DNA of 64,000 nucleotides from Phycicoccus duodecadis (GTDB lineage Bacteria > Actinomycetota > Actinomycetes > Actinomycetales > Dermatophilaceae), in NCBI RefSeq assembly GCF_002846495.1, contig NZ_PJNE01000001.1, positions 2,542,001 through 2,606,000 of the forward strand, in the 5' to 3' direction. This document shows, in pieces, positions 36,350-44,454 of this stretch. Within the stretch, counting starts at the first letter, position 1, and every line of letters begins with the position of its first letter. Both the position numbers and the translations under genes were made by a program. A model generated the notes under the pieces. It saw only the letters and a program-made list of their open reading frames with translations. It was not told the origin of the DNA and searched no databases.

Positions 36350-37009
36350 GGAGCCCGCGCGCCCCAGCAGGAGTGCGCCCAGGGCGGTGACGTCGTCGAC
36401 CAGCGCGTCGGGCTCCTCGGCCGCCAGCGCGTCCCGCTCCCCGGCGCCCCAGGTGACCGCCACGGCGGCCATCCCGGCGGCTCGGGCGGCCTGCAGGTCG
36501 ACGGTCGCGTCGCCGACGTACGCGCAGGTGGCGGGGTCGACACCGAGGGCGGCGGCGCCGTGCAGGAGGGGGTCGGGCGCGGGCTTGTGGCGCTCGGTGT
36601 CCTCCAGCCCGGCGACCACCCGCACCAGGTGGTCGATGCCGACACCCTCGAGCGCCAGGCGCGCGGTCTGCTCCCGCTTCGAGGTCACCACGGCGACGCG
36701 CACGCCGGCGGCGGTGAGGGCCTCGAGCAGCTCTGGCACCCCGTCGTAGCGCCGGATGAGCGCAGCCGTGTTCGCCAGGTTCCACTCGCGGTAGGCGACG
36801 TCGAGGGCGTGACCGTGCTCGGGGCTCTCCTCGAGCAGGGCTTCGAGCAGCGGCCGGCCGATCCAGGCCCGGGCCCGCGCGTCGTCGACCTCCTCGCCGA
36901 GCACGGTGCGGAACGCGTGCTGGTAGGACGCGACGATGAGCGGGATGGTGTCGGCCAGGGTCCCGTCGAGGTCGAAGAACACGGTGGGCCAGCGGGGCGT
37001 CGAGGTCAC
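36347..37009 (-). CDS. HAD-superfamily phosphatase (phosphoglycolate/pyrophosphatase-like)
   Basis: 220 residues. HAD motif I FFDLDGTLADT, motif II VVTSKREQTAR, motif III lysine in RHKPAPDPLLHGAAALGV and motif IV YVGDATVDLQAARAAG. A helical cap (about 22-90) of C1 type fits the Gph/PpaX/beta-phosphoglucomutase group. It dephosphorylates a small phosphometabolite; the substrate is unresolved. The GTG start lies 7 nt after CAGACT. The TAG stop doubles as part of the next gene's -10. Confidence 0.88.
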   Translation of the reverse strand: MTSTPRWPTVFFDLDGTLADTIPLIVASYQHAFRTVLGEEVDDARARAWIGRPLLEALLEESPEHGHALDVAYREWNLANTAALIRRYDGVPELLEALTAAGVRVAVVTSKREQTARLALEGVGIDHLVRVVAGLEDTERHKPAPDPLLHGAAALGVDPATCAYVGDATVDLQAARAAGMAAVAVTWGAGERDALAAEEPDALVDDVTALGALLLGRAGS

Positions 37010-37036
37010 GGGCCCCAGTCTGCCGACCGGCTCCGC

Positions 37037-37453
37037 TCAGGCGTCGACCGGCTCCACGCCGAGCTCGTCGAGCAGCCCGAGGACGCGCCGCCGGATCTCG
37101 TCGCGGATGGGACGCACGACCTCGATGCCCTGGCCGGCCGGGTCGTCGAGCACCCAGTCCTCGTAGCGCACGCCGGGGAAGAAGGGGCAGGCGTCGCCGC
37201 AGCCCATCGTCACGACGACGTCGGAGGTCTGCACGGCGTCGGGGGTGAGGAGCTTCGGGCGCTCGGCCGCGATGTCGACCCCTACTTCGCGCATCGCCTC
37301 GACGGCCACCGGGTTGACGGCCTCGCCGGGCGCGCTGCCGGCCGAGCGGACCTCGACGGCACCGCCGGAGAGGCGCGTGAGCCAAGCGGCGGCCATCTGC
37401 GAGCGGCCCGCGTTGTGCACACAGACGAACAGGACGGACGGGCGGTCAGCCAT
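37037..37453 (-). CDS. arsC: arsenate reductase, low-MW phosphatase type
   Basis: 138 residues. The P-loop CVHNAGRSQ near residue 11 holds the nucleophilic Cys and Arg. TMGCGDACPFFPG near 84 carries the second redox Cys pair, and YEDWVLDDPAGQ gives the general acid Asp. This is the thioredoxin- or mycothiol-coupled ArsC class, which reduces arsenate to arsenite. ATG 37453 overlaps the acr3 stop by 8 nt, so it is the last gene of the arsI-acr3-arsC operon. Reduced arsenite is exported by Acr3. Confidence 0.93.
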   Translation of the reverse strand: MADRPSVLFVCVHNAGRSQMAAAWLTRLSGGAVEVRSAGSAPGEAVNPVAVEAMREVGVDIAAERPKLLTPDAVQTSDVVVTMGCGDACPFFPGVRYEDWVLDDPAGQGIEVVRPIRDEIRRRVLGLLDELGVEPVDA

Positions 37454-38549
37454 GGGGGAACCTCTTCCGGAGGGCCAGCGAGACGTAGACGAGGCCGACG
37501 AGCACCGGCACCTCGATGAGGGGGCCGACGACGCCCGCGAGCGCCTGGCCCGAGGTGACGCCGAAGGTGGCGATGGCGACCGCGATGGCGAGCTCGAAGT
37601 TGTTGCCGGCGGCGGTGAACGCGAGCGTGGTGGTGCGCTCGTACGTCAGGCCCAGCGCCCGGCCGAGCAGGTTGCCGCCACCCCACATCAGCGCGAAGTA
37701 CCCGAGCAGCGGCAGCGCGATGCGGGCGACGTCGAACGGGTTGCCGGTGATCCGCTCGCCCTGGAGGGCGAAGAGCACGACGATGGTGAACAGCAGGCCG
37801 TACAGCGCCCAGGGCCCGATGCGCGGCAGGAACGACCGCTCGTAGGCCGCTCTCCCCCAACGCTTCTCGCCGATCCGACGGGACAGGTAGCCGGCCAGCA
37901 GGGGGACGCCCAGGAACACCAGGACCGACCCCGCGATGGCCCACGGCGAGACGTCGAGGTCCTGCTGCGGCAGGCCCAGCCAGCCCGGGAGCACCGACAG
38001 GTAGAACCACCCCAGCCCCGCGAACGCGACCACCTGGAACACCGAGTTGAGCGCCACCAGCACGGCCGCCGCCTCGCGGTCACCGCACGCCAGGTCGTTC
38101 CAGATGATGACCATGGCGATGCAGCGCGCGAGGCCGACGACGATCAGCCCGGTGCGGTACTCGGGCAGGTCGGGCAGCAGCAGCCAGGCCAGCGCGAACA
38201 TCAGCGCCGGGCCGACCAGCCAGTTGAGCACCAGGCTGGCGCCGAGCAGGCGGCGGTCGCCGGTGACGGTGTCGAGCCGGTCGTAGCGGACCTTGGCCAG
38301 CACCGGGTACATCATCACGAGCAGGCCCAGGGCGATCGGCAGCGAGACGCCGTCGACCTCGACCGCCGACAGGGCACCGCCCAGCCCCGGCACCACGCGG
38401 CCGAGGGCGAGCCCGACGAGCATGGCGGCGCCGATCCACACCGGCAGGAAGCGGTCGAGGGTGGACAACCGGGACGTGACATGGGCGTCGGGCTGGGGGG
38501 AGGCCGGTGCCGCGCGGGGTGTGGGGGGCGAGGACGGGGTGGTGCTCAC
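37446..38549 (-). CDS. acr3: arsenite efflux permease, ACR3 family
   Basis: 367 residues with 10 TM helices. Conserved ACR3 elements are GLARCIAMVIIWNDLACGDREAAAVLVALNS, with the essential Cys in TM4, and the TAAGNNFELAIAVAIATFGVTSGQALAGVVGPLIEVPVLV block. It is a proton-coupled exporter of As(OH)3. Start GTG 38549 overlaps the arsI stop (GTGA), and its stop overlaps arsC, giving tight coupling. The N-terminal 25 residues are a Ser/Pro-rich extension absent from minimal ACR3 proteins. Confidence 0.95.
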   Translation of the reverse strand: MSTTPSSPPTPRAAPASPQPDAHVTSRLSTLDRFLPVWIGAAMLVGLALGRVVPGLGGALSAVEVDGVSLPIALGLLVMMYPVLAKVRYDRLDTVTGDRRLLGASLVLNWLVGPALMFALAWLLLPDLPEYRTGLIVVGLARCIAMVIIWNDLACGDREAAAVLVALNSVFQVVAFAGLGWFYLSVLPGWLGLPQQDLDVSPWAIAGSVLVFLGVPLLAGYLSRRIGEKRWGRAAYERSFLPRIGPWALYGLLFTIVVLFALQGERITGNPFDVARIALPLLGYFALMWGGGNLLGRALGLTYERTTTLAFTAAGNNFELAIAVAIATFGVTSGQALAGVVGPLIEVPVLVGLVYVSLALRKRFPHG

Positions 38550-39079
38550 GGGCAGCAGGCCCCGGCCTTCGGGTCGGTGGCCAGCCCCGGGGTGGCGGCG
38601 TCCGCGGGCTCGGAGCCGCAGCAGGCGCCCTGCCCCAGGATCTCGAGACTCGCCGTGGCGGGGCGCGCGCCCTCCGGGTTCTCGTCCTTGACGGTGTAGA
38701 CCTCCCAGGGGGCCCCGGCCGGGTCGTGCACCCACACCTTGTCCTGGAGGGCGTAGCAGCAGGTGGTGTCGTTCTCGTCGAAGGACGCCAGCCCCGCGGC
38801 GGTGAACCGCTCGCGGGCCTCTGCTACCTCGGCGGTGGACGCGACCTCGACGCCGAGGTGGTTCAGGGCCCCGGCGGTGCCGGCTCCCCGCACGGCCTCC
38901 GAGGTCTCGATGAGCACCAGCTTCAGCGGGGGATCGGCGACGGCGAAGTTGGCGTACCCGGGGCGGCGCTTGTGGGGCTCGACCCCGAACATCGCGGAGT
39001 AGAACGCGACGCTGGCCTCGAGGTCGGTCACGTTGAGCGCGAGCTGGACGCGGCTCGAGGACGGGACGGGAGCGGACAC
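38546..39079 (-). CDS. arsI: ArsI/CadI-family C-As lyase (vicinal oxygen chelate)
   Basis: 177 residues in a glyoxalase/VOC fold. The vicinal cysteines of ArsI are present in ENDTTCCYALQDKVWV (C107, C108), together with candidate metal ligands Q12, H74 and E126. Such enzymes use Fe(II) and O2 to cleave the C-As bond of trivalent methyl- or aryl-arsenicals to arsenite, which the next gene exports. The C-terminal tail has two further Cys pairs (GACCGSE, GACCP), which could bind arsenic or metal. The GTG at 39079 has a strong GGAGGTG site. CadI (cadmium-induced) is a close relative, but the operon favours arsenic. Confidence 0.88.
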   Translation of the reverse strand: MSAPVPSSSRVQLALNVTDLEASVAFYSAMFGVEPHKRRPGYANFAVADPPLKLVLIETSEAVRGAGTAGALNHLGVEVASTAEVAEARERFTAAGLASFDENDTTCCYALQDKVWVHDPAGAPWEVYTVKDENPEGARPATASLEILGQGACCGSEPADAATPGLATDPKAGACCP

Positions 39080-39102
39080 GGGGCACCTCCGGGGGACCTG
39101 GG

Positions 39103-39178
39103 CATCGACGGTCGTCGATGTCGTGCCACCAGCGTGGACCAACCCATCGACCTGTGTCAATATAGAACACCGTCGATG
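39103..39178. promoter_or_regulatory. ArsR operator region
   Basis: Two inverted repeats built on CATCGAC. One is CATCGACG-gt-CGTCGATG (39103-39120). The other is CATCGACctGTGT ... ACACcGTCGATG (39145-39178), which spans the arsR start codon and the divergent -35. They are candidate ArsR sites controlling both directions. Confidence 0.6.
39131..39160 (-). promoter_or_regulatory. arsI-acr3-arsC promoter, -35 TTGACA
   Basis: Consensus TTGACA at 39155-39160 (minus strand) with a weak CACGCT 18 nt downstream (39131-39136). The -35 lies within the larger inverted repeat 39145-39178, so ArsR would occlude it. Confidence 0.55.
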
Positions 39179-39541
39179 ACCGAGGAGGTCGCCGTGCCCG
39201 TCCGTGAGCTCCCCCTGGCCGCCGCGACGACCGGAGCCTGCTGCGGGATCGGCGTCGAGGGTGGCCTGACCCGTGAGCAGGCCGAGGCCAGCGCGACGCT
39301 GCTCAAGGCCGTGGCCGACCCGGTGCGGCTGCGCCTGCTCAGCGCCATCCGCGCCACCGACGCCGGTGAGGCCTGCGTCTGCGACCTCACCCCCCTGGTC
39401 GGGCTGTCACAGCCCACCGTCTCGCACCACCTCAAGGTGCTGGTCGAGGCCGGGCTGCTCGAACGCGAGAAGCGGGGCGCCTGGGCCTGGTTCCGGCTGG
39501 TGCCCACGCGCCTCGACGACGTCGCCGCCATCTTCCGCTGA
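39176..39541 (+). CDS. arsR: ArsR/SmtB-family metalloid-responsive repressor
   Basis: 121 residues. A winged helix with the recognition segment GLSQPTVSHHLKVLVEAGLLEREKRGAWAWFRLVP. The metalloid site EACVCDL in helix 3 carries the Cys pair of classical ArsR, and an extra N-terminal CCGIG may supply a third thiol. Arsenite binding should release DNA. It is divergent from arsI-acr3-arsC with an inverted-repeat operator between, and TATAGA 9 nt before its ATG suggests a very short leader. Confidence 0.93.
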   Translation: MTEEVAVPVRELPLAAATTGACCGIGVEGGLTREQAEASATLLKAVADPVRLRLLSAIRATDAGEACVCDLTPLVGLSQPTVSHHLKVLVEAGLLEREKRGAWAWFRLVPTRLDDVAAIFR

Positions 39542-39551
39542 CCCTCCCTCC

Positions 39552-39639
39552 CCCACCCCGACCTCGTGCGAGTTACACACGGTTCTCGCACGCCGTGGGC
39601 GGTGAGAACCGCGTGTAACTCGCACGGAGTCGGGGTGGG
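39552..39639. repeat. 36-bp near-perfect inverted repeat
   Basis: Arms 39552-39587 and 39604-39639 match at 33 of 36 positions around a 16-nt loop. The inner part carries GTGCGAGTTACAC and GGTTCTC. It lies between arsR and ung, and could be the arsR terminator or a small miniature repeat. Confidence 0.75.
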
Positions 39640-39660
39640 CGGCCGGTCGTGCATCGGGGA

Positions 39661-39666
39661 TACGGT
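39661..39666 (+). promoter_or_regulatory. predicted -10 (TACGGT) for leaderless ung
   Basis: TAnnnT hexamer with a 7-nt spacer to the ATG at 39674. Confidence 0.5.
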
Positions 39667-39673
39667 GGGGCGG

Positions 39674-40363
39674 ATGAGCACGTCGACCCCCGCCCGGCCC
39701 CTCGCCGAGCTCGTGCACCCCTCGTGGGCGCAGGCCCTGGCCCCGGTCGAACCGGTCGTCGCGCGGATGGGCGAGTTCCTGCGCGCCGAGGTCGCCGCCG
39801 GCCGCGGCTACCTCCCCGAGGGGCCCCGGGTGCTGCGGGCCTTCGAACGGCCCCTCTACGACGTCCGCGTGCTCGTCGTGGGCCAGGACCCCTACCCCAC
39901 GCCCGGGCACGCCGTGGGCCTGTCGTTCTCGGTCGCCCCGGACGTGCGCCCCGTCCCCCGCAGCCTCGTCAACATCTTCACCGAGCTCGAGTCCGACCTC
40001 GGTCTGCCCCGCCCCACGAGCGGCGACCTCACGCCCTGGGCCGACCAGGGGGTGCTGCTCCTCAACCGCGTCCTCACCGTCCGCCCCGGCACCCCGGCCA
40101 GCCACCGTGGCCAGGGCTGGGAGGAGGTCACGGCCCGCGCCATCACGGCTCTCGTCGAGCGCGGCGGCCCGCTGGTCGCGGTCCTCTGGGGCCGCGACGC
40201 CCGCTCGCTGGTGGCGCACCTGCCCGGCATCCCGTGCGTCGAGTCGCCTCACCCCAGCCCGCTGTCGGCCCACCACGGCTTCTTCGGCTCGCGCCCCTTC
40301 TCGCGCACCAACGAGCTGCTGGAGGCGGCCGGCGCCGCCCCGATCGACTGGAGGCTCCCGTGA
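39674..40363 (+). CDS. ung: uracil-DNA glycosylase, family 1
   Basis: 229 residues. It removes uracil from DNA to start base-excision repair. The catalytic water-activating motif [17 protein letters not shown] lies near residue 70, the uracil-binding [12 protein letters not shown] near 128, and the DNA-intercalation loop [18 protein letters not shown] near 195. The length is normal. The start is set by TACGGT 7 nt upstream, and longer in-frame extensions read through the inverted repeat. The stop overlaps an SGNH hydrolase start (GTGA). Confidence 0.96.
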   Translation: MSTSTPARPLAELVHPSWAQALAPVEPVVARMGEFLRAEVAAGRGYLPEGPRVLRAFERPLYDVRVLVVGQDPYPTPGHAVGLSFSVAPDVRPVPRSLVNIFTELESDLGLPRPTSGDLTPWADQGVLLLNRVLTVRPGTPASHRGQGWEEVTARAITALVERGGPLVAVLWGRDARSLVAHLPGIPCVESPHPSPLSAHHGFFGSRPFSRTNELLEAAGAAPIDWRLP

Positions 40364-41205
40364 CCACCCAGCCCGCCGGGCGTCCCGTGTGGACCCGCTA
40401 CGTGGCCATCGGCGACTCCTTCACCGAGGGGATGTCCGACCCCGACCCGACCCGCGAGGACGCCTACGTGGGATGGGCCGACCGGCTCGCGCACCACCTC
40501 GACGGCGTGGCCGAGGCCGAGCGGCTGCCGTTCGGCTACGCCAACCTGGCCGTCCGCGGGCGCACCCTCGACGACGTGGTGGGCCCGCAGCTCGACGCCG
40601 CGATGACGATGACGCCCGACCTGGTCTCGATGGTCGGCGGCGGCAACGACCTGCTGCGGCCCAGCGTCGACCTCGACGGCCTTGCGAGCCGGCTCGAGGA
40701 GGCGGTGGTGCGCCTCCGGGCCTCGGGCGCCGACGTGCTGCTGGCGACCCCCACCGACACCCGCGACGCCGGGCTGTTCCGGGCGCTGCGGGGGCGCCAC
40801 GCGGTGCACTCGGCCAACATCTTCACCATCGCCCAGGACCACGGCTGCCACGTCCTGAACCTGTGGGGGATGCGGGCGCTGCGCGACTGGCGGATGTGGG
40901 CGCCCGACCGCATCCACCTGACCACCGAGGGCCACCGCCGTGTCGCCCTGGCGGCGCTCACCGCGCTGGGACACGACACCGACCGCGGTGACTGGACGGC
41001 GCCGCTGCCCCCGGCCGAGGCCGCCCGCCGGTCCGACGAGCTGCGCGGCCACGCGGAGTGGGTCCGCACCCACGCCGCGCCCTGGGTGGAGCGCCGTGTG
41101 CGGGGCACCTCCTCGGGCGACCGGGTCACGGCCAAGCGCCCGAGCCTGCAGCACTTCCGCGACCCGCAGCAGCCGCCCGAGCACCAGCCGAACACCGAGC
41201 ACTGA
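40360..41205 (+). CDS. SGNH/GDSL-family hydrolase
   Basis: 281 residues. Block [15 protein letters not shown] (nucleophile Ser), block [10 protein letters not shown] (Gly), block [11 protein letters not shown] (Asn) and block [15 protein letters not shown] (Asp and His) form a full SGNH catalytic set. There is no signal peptide, so the esterase acts in the cytoplasm. The C-terminal 60 residues are charged and probably flexible. It is translationally coupled to ung by GTGA, although a functional link to DNA repair is not evident. The substrate is unknown. Confidence 0.88.
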   Translation: MTTQPAGRPVWTRYVAIGDSFTEGMSDPDPTREDAYVGWADRLAHHLDGVAEAERLPFGYANLAVRGRTLDDVVGPQLDAAMTMTPDLVSMVGGGNDLLRPSVDLDGLASRLEEAVVRLRASGADVLLATPTDTRDAGLFRALRGRHAVHSANIFTIAQDHGCHVLNLWGMRALRDWRMWAPDRIHLTTEGHRRVALAALTALGHDTDRGDWTAPLPPAEAARRSDELRGHAEWVRTHAAPWVERRVRGTSSGDRVTAKRPSLQHFRDPQQPPEHQPNTEH

Positions 41206-41280
41206 CCGGCGGGGCCCGACCGCACGCCCGGACCGCGGACGCGGGGCCACATCCTCTGGTGACAGACGCATCTGCGGGGC

Positions 41281-41286
41281 TATCGT
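41281..41286 (+). promoter_or_regulatory. predicted -10 (TATCGT) of the mop-mod operon
   Basis: TAnnnT hexamer with a 7-nt spacer to the ATG at 41294. No Shine-Dalgarno is seen (the intervening bases are pyrimidine-rich). Confidence 0.5.
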
Positions 41287-41293
41287 TCCTCCC

Positions 41294-41689
41294 ATGACGC
41301 ACCTGCGGATCTCTGACGCCGCCTCCCTCCTCGGGGTCTCCGACGACACCGTGCGGCGGATGGTCGACGCCGGCCGCCTCCCCGCCCATCAGGACGCGTC
41401 GGGCCGACGGGTGGTCGAGGGGGCCGACCTCGCCGCGGTCGCCCAGGAGCTCGCCCGGCCAGCCCCCGTCGGTGTCGTCGCCGACGAGTCGGCGCGCAAC
41501 CGGATGCGCGGCATCGTCACCCGGGTCGTCAAGGACACCGTGATGGCCCAGGTCGAGCTGCAGTGCGGCCCCTTCCGGGTCGTGTCCCTCATGTCCCGCG
41601 AGGCGGTCGACGAGCTCGGCCTCGCCGTCGGCACCGTGGCCGTCGCCACCATCAAGTCCACCAACGTCATCGTGGGCGTCCCCCGGTGA
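41294..41689 (+). CDS. HTH plus Mop (molybdopterin/molybdate-binding) domain protein
   Basis: 131 residues. The N-terminal MerR/excisionase-like helix-turn-helix ISDAASLLGVSDDTVRRMVDAGRLP (5-50) is joined to a C-terminal Mop/TOBE domain (68-131: NRMRGIVTRVVKDTVMAQVELQCG, AVDELGLAVGTVAVATIKSTNVIV). It probably senses intracellular molybdate and regulates, or buffers molybdate for, the modABC genes that follow. Its stop overlaps modA (GTGA). It is distinct from E. coli ModE, which has a different winged helix and two Mop units. Confidence 0.87.
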   Translation: MTHLRISDAASLLGVSDDTVRRMVDAGRLPAHQDASGRRVVEGADLAAVAQELARPAPVGVVADESARNRMRGIVTRVVKDTVMAQVELQCGPFRVVSLMSREAVDELGLAVGTVAVATIKSTNVIVGVPR

Positions 41690-42474
41690 CGCCTCGCCCC
41701 GCCGGCGCCGCGGTGGCCCTCGCCCTGCTCCTCACCGGGTGCGGCACCACCCCCGACGCCCCTCCCGCCGCCGGCCCGGGTGCCGCGTCCGGCCCGAGCA
41801 CCGGGTCCGGCGTGAGCGGCCAGGTCACCGTGCTGGCCGCTGCCTCCCTGACCACGCCCTTCACCGCGCTGGCCGCCTCCTTCGAGAAGGCCAACCCCGG
41901 CACCACGGTGCGGCTCAGCTTCGGCTCGAGCACGACGCTGGCGCAGCAGATCGCCCAGGGGGCCGACGCCGACCTGTACGCGAGCGCCGGCACCACCGCG
42001 TTGCAGCAGCTCGGCGACGTCGAGCCCACGGCCACCGTCACGCTGGCCCGCAACACCCTCGAGATCGCCACCCCCGCCGGTGACCCCGCGCACGTCCGGT
42101 CCGTGGCCGACCTGGCCAGGAAGGACGTCGACGTCGTGCTGTGCGCGGCCTCGGTGCCGTGCGGCAGGGCGGCCGACGAGGTGCTGGCGAAGGCCGGGGT
42201 GGAGGCCCACGTCGTCAGCCGTGAGATCGACGTCTCGGCCGCGCTGTCCAAGGTGACCCTCGACGAGGCGGACGCCGCGGTGGTCTACCACTCCGACGTC
42301 GTCTCGGCGGGCAGCACGGTCGCCGGGGTCGCGATCCCCGCCGCCCAGAACGTCACGCTCACCTACCCGCTGCTGCGCTTCGGCGACGACCCGGCCACCG
42401 CCGCCTTCGCGGCCTACCTCGCCGGCCCCGAGGGCACCCGCGTCCTCGGGACCGCCGGCTTCCTCACCCCGTGA
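41686..42474 (+). CDS. modA: molybdate ABC transporter, substrate-binding lipoprotein
   Basis: 262 residues. A short lipoprotein signal with lipobox LLTGC (Cys near residue 19) is followed by a Ser/Gly/Pro linker and a periplasmic-type binding fold. ModA hallmarks are VTVLAAASLTTPFTAL, FGSSTTLAQQIAQGADADLYASA and DEADAAVVYHSDV. It captures molybdate or tungstate outside the membrane. The GTG overlaps the previous stop, and its own stop overlaps modB. Confidence 0.95.
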   Translation: MTPRPAGAAVALALLLTGCGTTPDAPPAAGPGAASGPSTGSGVSGQVTVLAAASLTTPFTALAASFEKANPGTTVRLSFGSSTTLAQQIAQGADADLYASAGTTALQQLGDVEPTATVTLARNTLEIATPAGDPAHVRSVADLARKDVDVVLCAASVPCGRAADEVLAKAGVEAHVVSREIDVSAALSKVTLDEADAAVVYHSDVVSAGSTVAGVAIPAAQNVTLTYPLLRFGDDPATAAFAAYLAGPEGTRVLGTAGFLTP

Positions 42475-43325
42475 CCCTCGGCGGCCACCCCCTCCCCGCC
42501 CGCCCGCCCGCCGTCCCGGCCGAGGGGTCGCGGCGGCGGGCCGCCTCACGGGTCCGGCTCTCGCGGGCCGTGCTCCTGGTCCCGGCCGCCGTGGCGGTCG
42601 CGCTCGTGGTCCTGCCCCTGCTCGGCCTCCTGGCGGGTACCGAGTGGCGGGGCCTCCCGGCGCGCCTGGCCGACCCGTCGGTGCGCCCGGCCCTGCGGCT
42701 CTCGGTCGTCACCACCCTCATCACGGTGGCCGTCTGCTGGCTGCTCGGCACCCCGCTGGCCTGGCTCCTCTCCCGGGCCGAGGGACGCACCGCCACCTGG
42801 CTGCGTGCGGTGTTGACGGTGCCCGTCGTGCTGCCGCCGGTCGTCGGCGGTGTGGCCCTGCTGCTGGCGTACGGGCGACGCGGCCTGGTCGGCCAACCGC
42901 TGGTCGAGGCCTTCGGGCTGCGCATCCCGTTCACGCCGTTCGCGGTCGTGCTGGCCCAGGTCTTCGTCTCGCTGCCGTTCTACGTCCTCGCGGTCGAGGG
43001 GGCCATGCGCGGGATCGACCGGCGGCTGCTCGACGTCTCGGCCACCCTCGGCGCGCGGCCGCTGCGGGTCCTGACCCGGGTGGCGCTGCCGCTGGCCGCC
43101 GCCGGCATCGCCTCGGGCACCGCGCTGGCCTGGGCCCGCGCCCTCGGGGAGTTCGGCGCCACCATCACCTTCGCCGGCAACTTCGCCGGCGAGACCCAGA
43201 CCACGTCGCTGCTGGTCTACGTGGCCCTCCAGGACGACCCGCAGACCGCGGTGGCCCTCAGCCTCCTGATGCTCGTCGTGGCGCTCGCGGTGCTGGGCCT
43301 GCTGCGCGGGCGGTGGCTGCGATGA
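42471..43325 (+). CDS. modB: molybdate ABC transporter permease
   Basis: 284 residues with about six TM helices. The N-terminal 30 residues are an Arg/Pro-rich cytoplasmic extension. It has the EAA loop (DVSATLGARPLRVLTRVALPLAAAGIASGTALAWARALGEFG), including the GEFGATITFAGNFAGETQT sequence characteristic of ModB. It forms the channel with ModC. GTGA and ATGA overlaps join it to modA and modC. Confidence 0.95.
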   Translation: MTLGGHPLPARPPAVPAEGSRRRAASRVRLSRAVLLVPAAVAVALVVLPLLGLLAGTEWRGLPARLADPSVRPALRLSVVTTLITVAVCWLLGTPLAWLLSRAEGRTATWLRAVLTVPVVLPPVVGGVALLLAYGRRGLVGQPLVEAFGLRIPFTPFAVVLAQVFVSLPFYVLAVEGAMRGIDRRLLDVSATLGARPLRVLTRVALPLAAAGIASGTALAWARALGEFGATITFAGNFAGETQTTSLLVYVALQDDPQTAVALSLLMLVVALAVLGLLRGRWLR

Positions 43326-44380
43326 CCCTCGACGCACAGGTCCGGCTCACCCGGGGGGCCCTCGACCTCGACCTGCCGTTGCGGGCCGACGACGGCGAGG
43401 TGCTGGCGGTGCTGGGTCCCAACGGCGCCGGCAAGACCACCGCCCTGCACGCCCTGGCCGGGCTCGTGCGGCTCGGGGCCGGGCACGTGCGGGTCGACGG
43501 CGAGACCTGGGCCGGCGACGGCGTGCACCTCGACCCCTCGCTGCGCCGCGTCGGGATGCTCTCGGCCGACCACCTGCTCTTCCCGCACCTGACGGCGCGC
43601 GCCAACGTGGCGTTCGGGCCGCGCAGCCGAGGCGCCTCCCGGGCCGACGCCGGCGCCCGGGCCGACGCCGAGCTCGACGCCCTCGGCGTCCTCGACCTTG
43701 CCCGGCGCCGCCCGGCCCAGCTCTCGCACGGGCAGGCCCAGCGGGTGGCGCTGGGTCGGGCCCTGGCCGCCGACCCCCGCCTCCTCCTGCTCGACGAGCC
43801 GCTGTCGGCCCTCGACCCGGCCCTGCGGCCGCAGGTGCGCGCCACCCTCGCGGCCCGGCTGCGCGAGTACCGGGGCAGCGCCGTGCTGGTCACCCACGAC
43901 CCGCTCGACGCCCTCACCCTCGCCGACCACCTGGTGTTCGTCGAGGCCGGCCGCGTCGTGCAGGAGGGCACCCCGTCCGACGTCGTCGCGCGACCCCGCA
44001 ACCCCTACGTGGCCCAGGTGGTCGGGCTCAACCTGTTCCCGGGCACGGCCGACGACGACACCGTCGTCAGCACCCCGCTCGGCCCCGTCGTCACCGGCGG
44101 CCACGACCACCGCGGGCCCACCTGGGTCGCCTTCGCCCCGTCCGCGGTCGCCCTCTACCCCGAACCCCCGCACGGGTCGACCCGCAACGCCTGGGCGGCG
44201 CGCGTCGCGTCGGTCGAGCTCGTCGGCCAGAGCGCCCGGGTCCGGCTCGACACGGACGGGACCGGGCCCAGCGTCCTCGCCGAGGTCACCGCCGGCTCGG
44301 TCGCCACCCTGCGCCTCCAGCCGGGCCAGCAGCTGTGGGCGGGAGTCAAGGCGACCGAGGTCAGCGCCTACCCCCGTTGA
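43322..44380 (+). CDS. modC: molybdate ABC transporter ATP-binding protein
   Basis: 352 residues. Walker A GPNGAGKTT, signature LSHGQAQRVALGRALA (note LSHGQ in place of LSGGQ, as in several ModC proteins), Walker B LLLLDEPLSALD and H-loop VTHDPLDAL. The C-terminal 90 residues are a TOBE/Mop-like regulatory domain (ARVASVELVGQSARVRLDTDG) that can bind molybdate and inhibit the pump. It is the last gene of the operon; the next gene has its own leaderless promoter. Confidence 0.94.
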   Translation: MTLDAQVRLTRGALDLDLPLRADDGEVLAVLGPNGAGKTTALHALAGLVRLGAGHVRVDGETWAGDGVHLDPSLRRVGMLSADHLLFPHLTARANVAFGPRSRGASRADAGARADAELDALGVLDLARRRPAQLSHGQAQRVALGRALAADPRLLLLDEPLSALDPALRPQVRATLAARLREYRGSAVLVTHDPLDALTLADHLVFVEAGRVVQEGTPSDVVARPRNPYVAQVVGLNLFPGTADDDTVVSTPLGPVVTGGHDHRGPTWVAFAPSAVALYPEPPHGSTRNAWAARVASVELVGQSARVRLDTDGTGPSVLAEVTAGSVATLRLQPGQQLWAGVKATEVSAYPR

Positions 44381-44407
44381 GCCGGGCCGGGACCGCGGCC
44401 CGGTCGA

Positions 44408-44431
44408 ACGTCCCGGACTACTAGGACGTCC
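44408..44431 (+). promoter_or_regulatory. possible operator upstream of acyl-CoA dehydrogenase
   Basis: ACGTCC (44408-44413) and GGACGT (44424-44429) form an inverted repeat, the latter within the palindrome GGACGTCC (44424-44431), just upstream of the -10 at 44443. A TetR-type regulator of fatty-acid genes is a reasonable guess only. Confidence 0.35.
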
Positions 44432-44442
44432 GACCATCTCGG

Positions 44443-44448
44443 TACGCT
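44443..44448 (+). promoter_or_regulatory. predicted -10 (TACGCT) for leaderless acyl-CoA dehydrogenase
   Basis: TAnnnT hexamer with a 6-nt spacer to the ATG at 44455. Confidence 0.5.
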
Positions 44449-44454
44449 CGGCCC

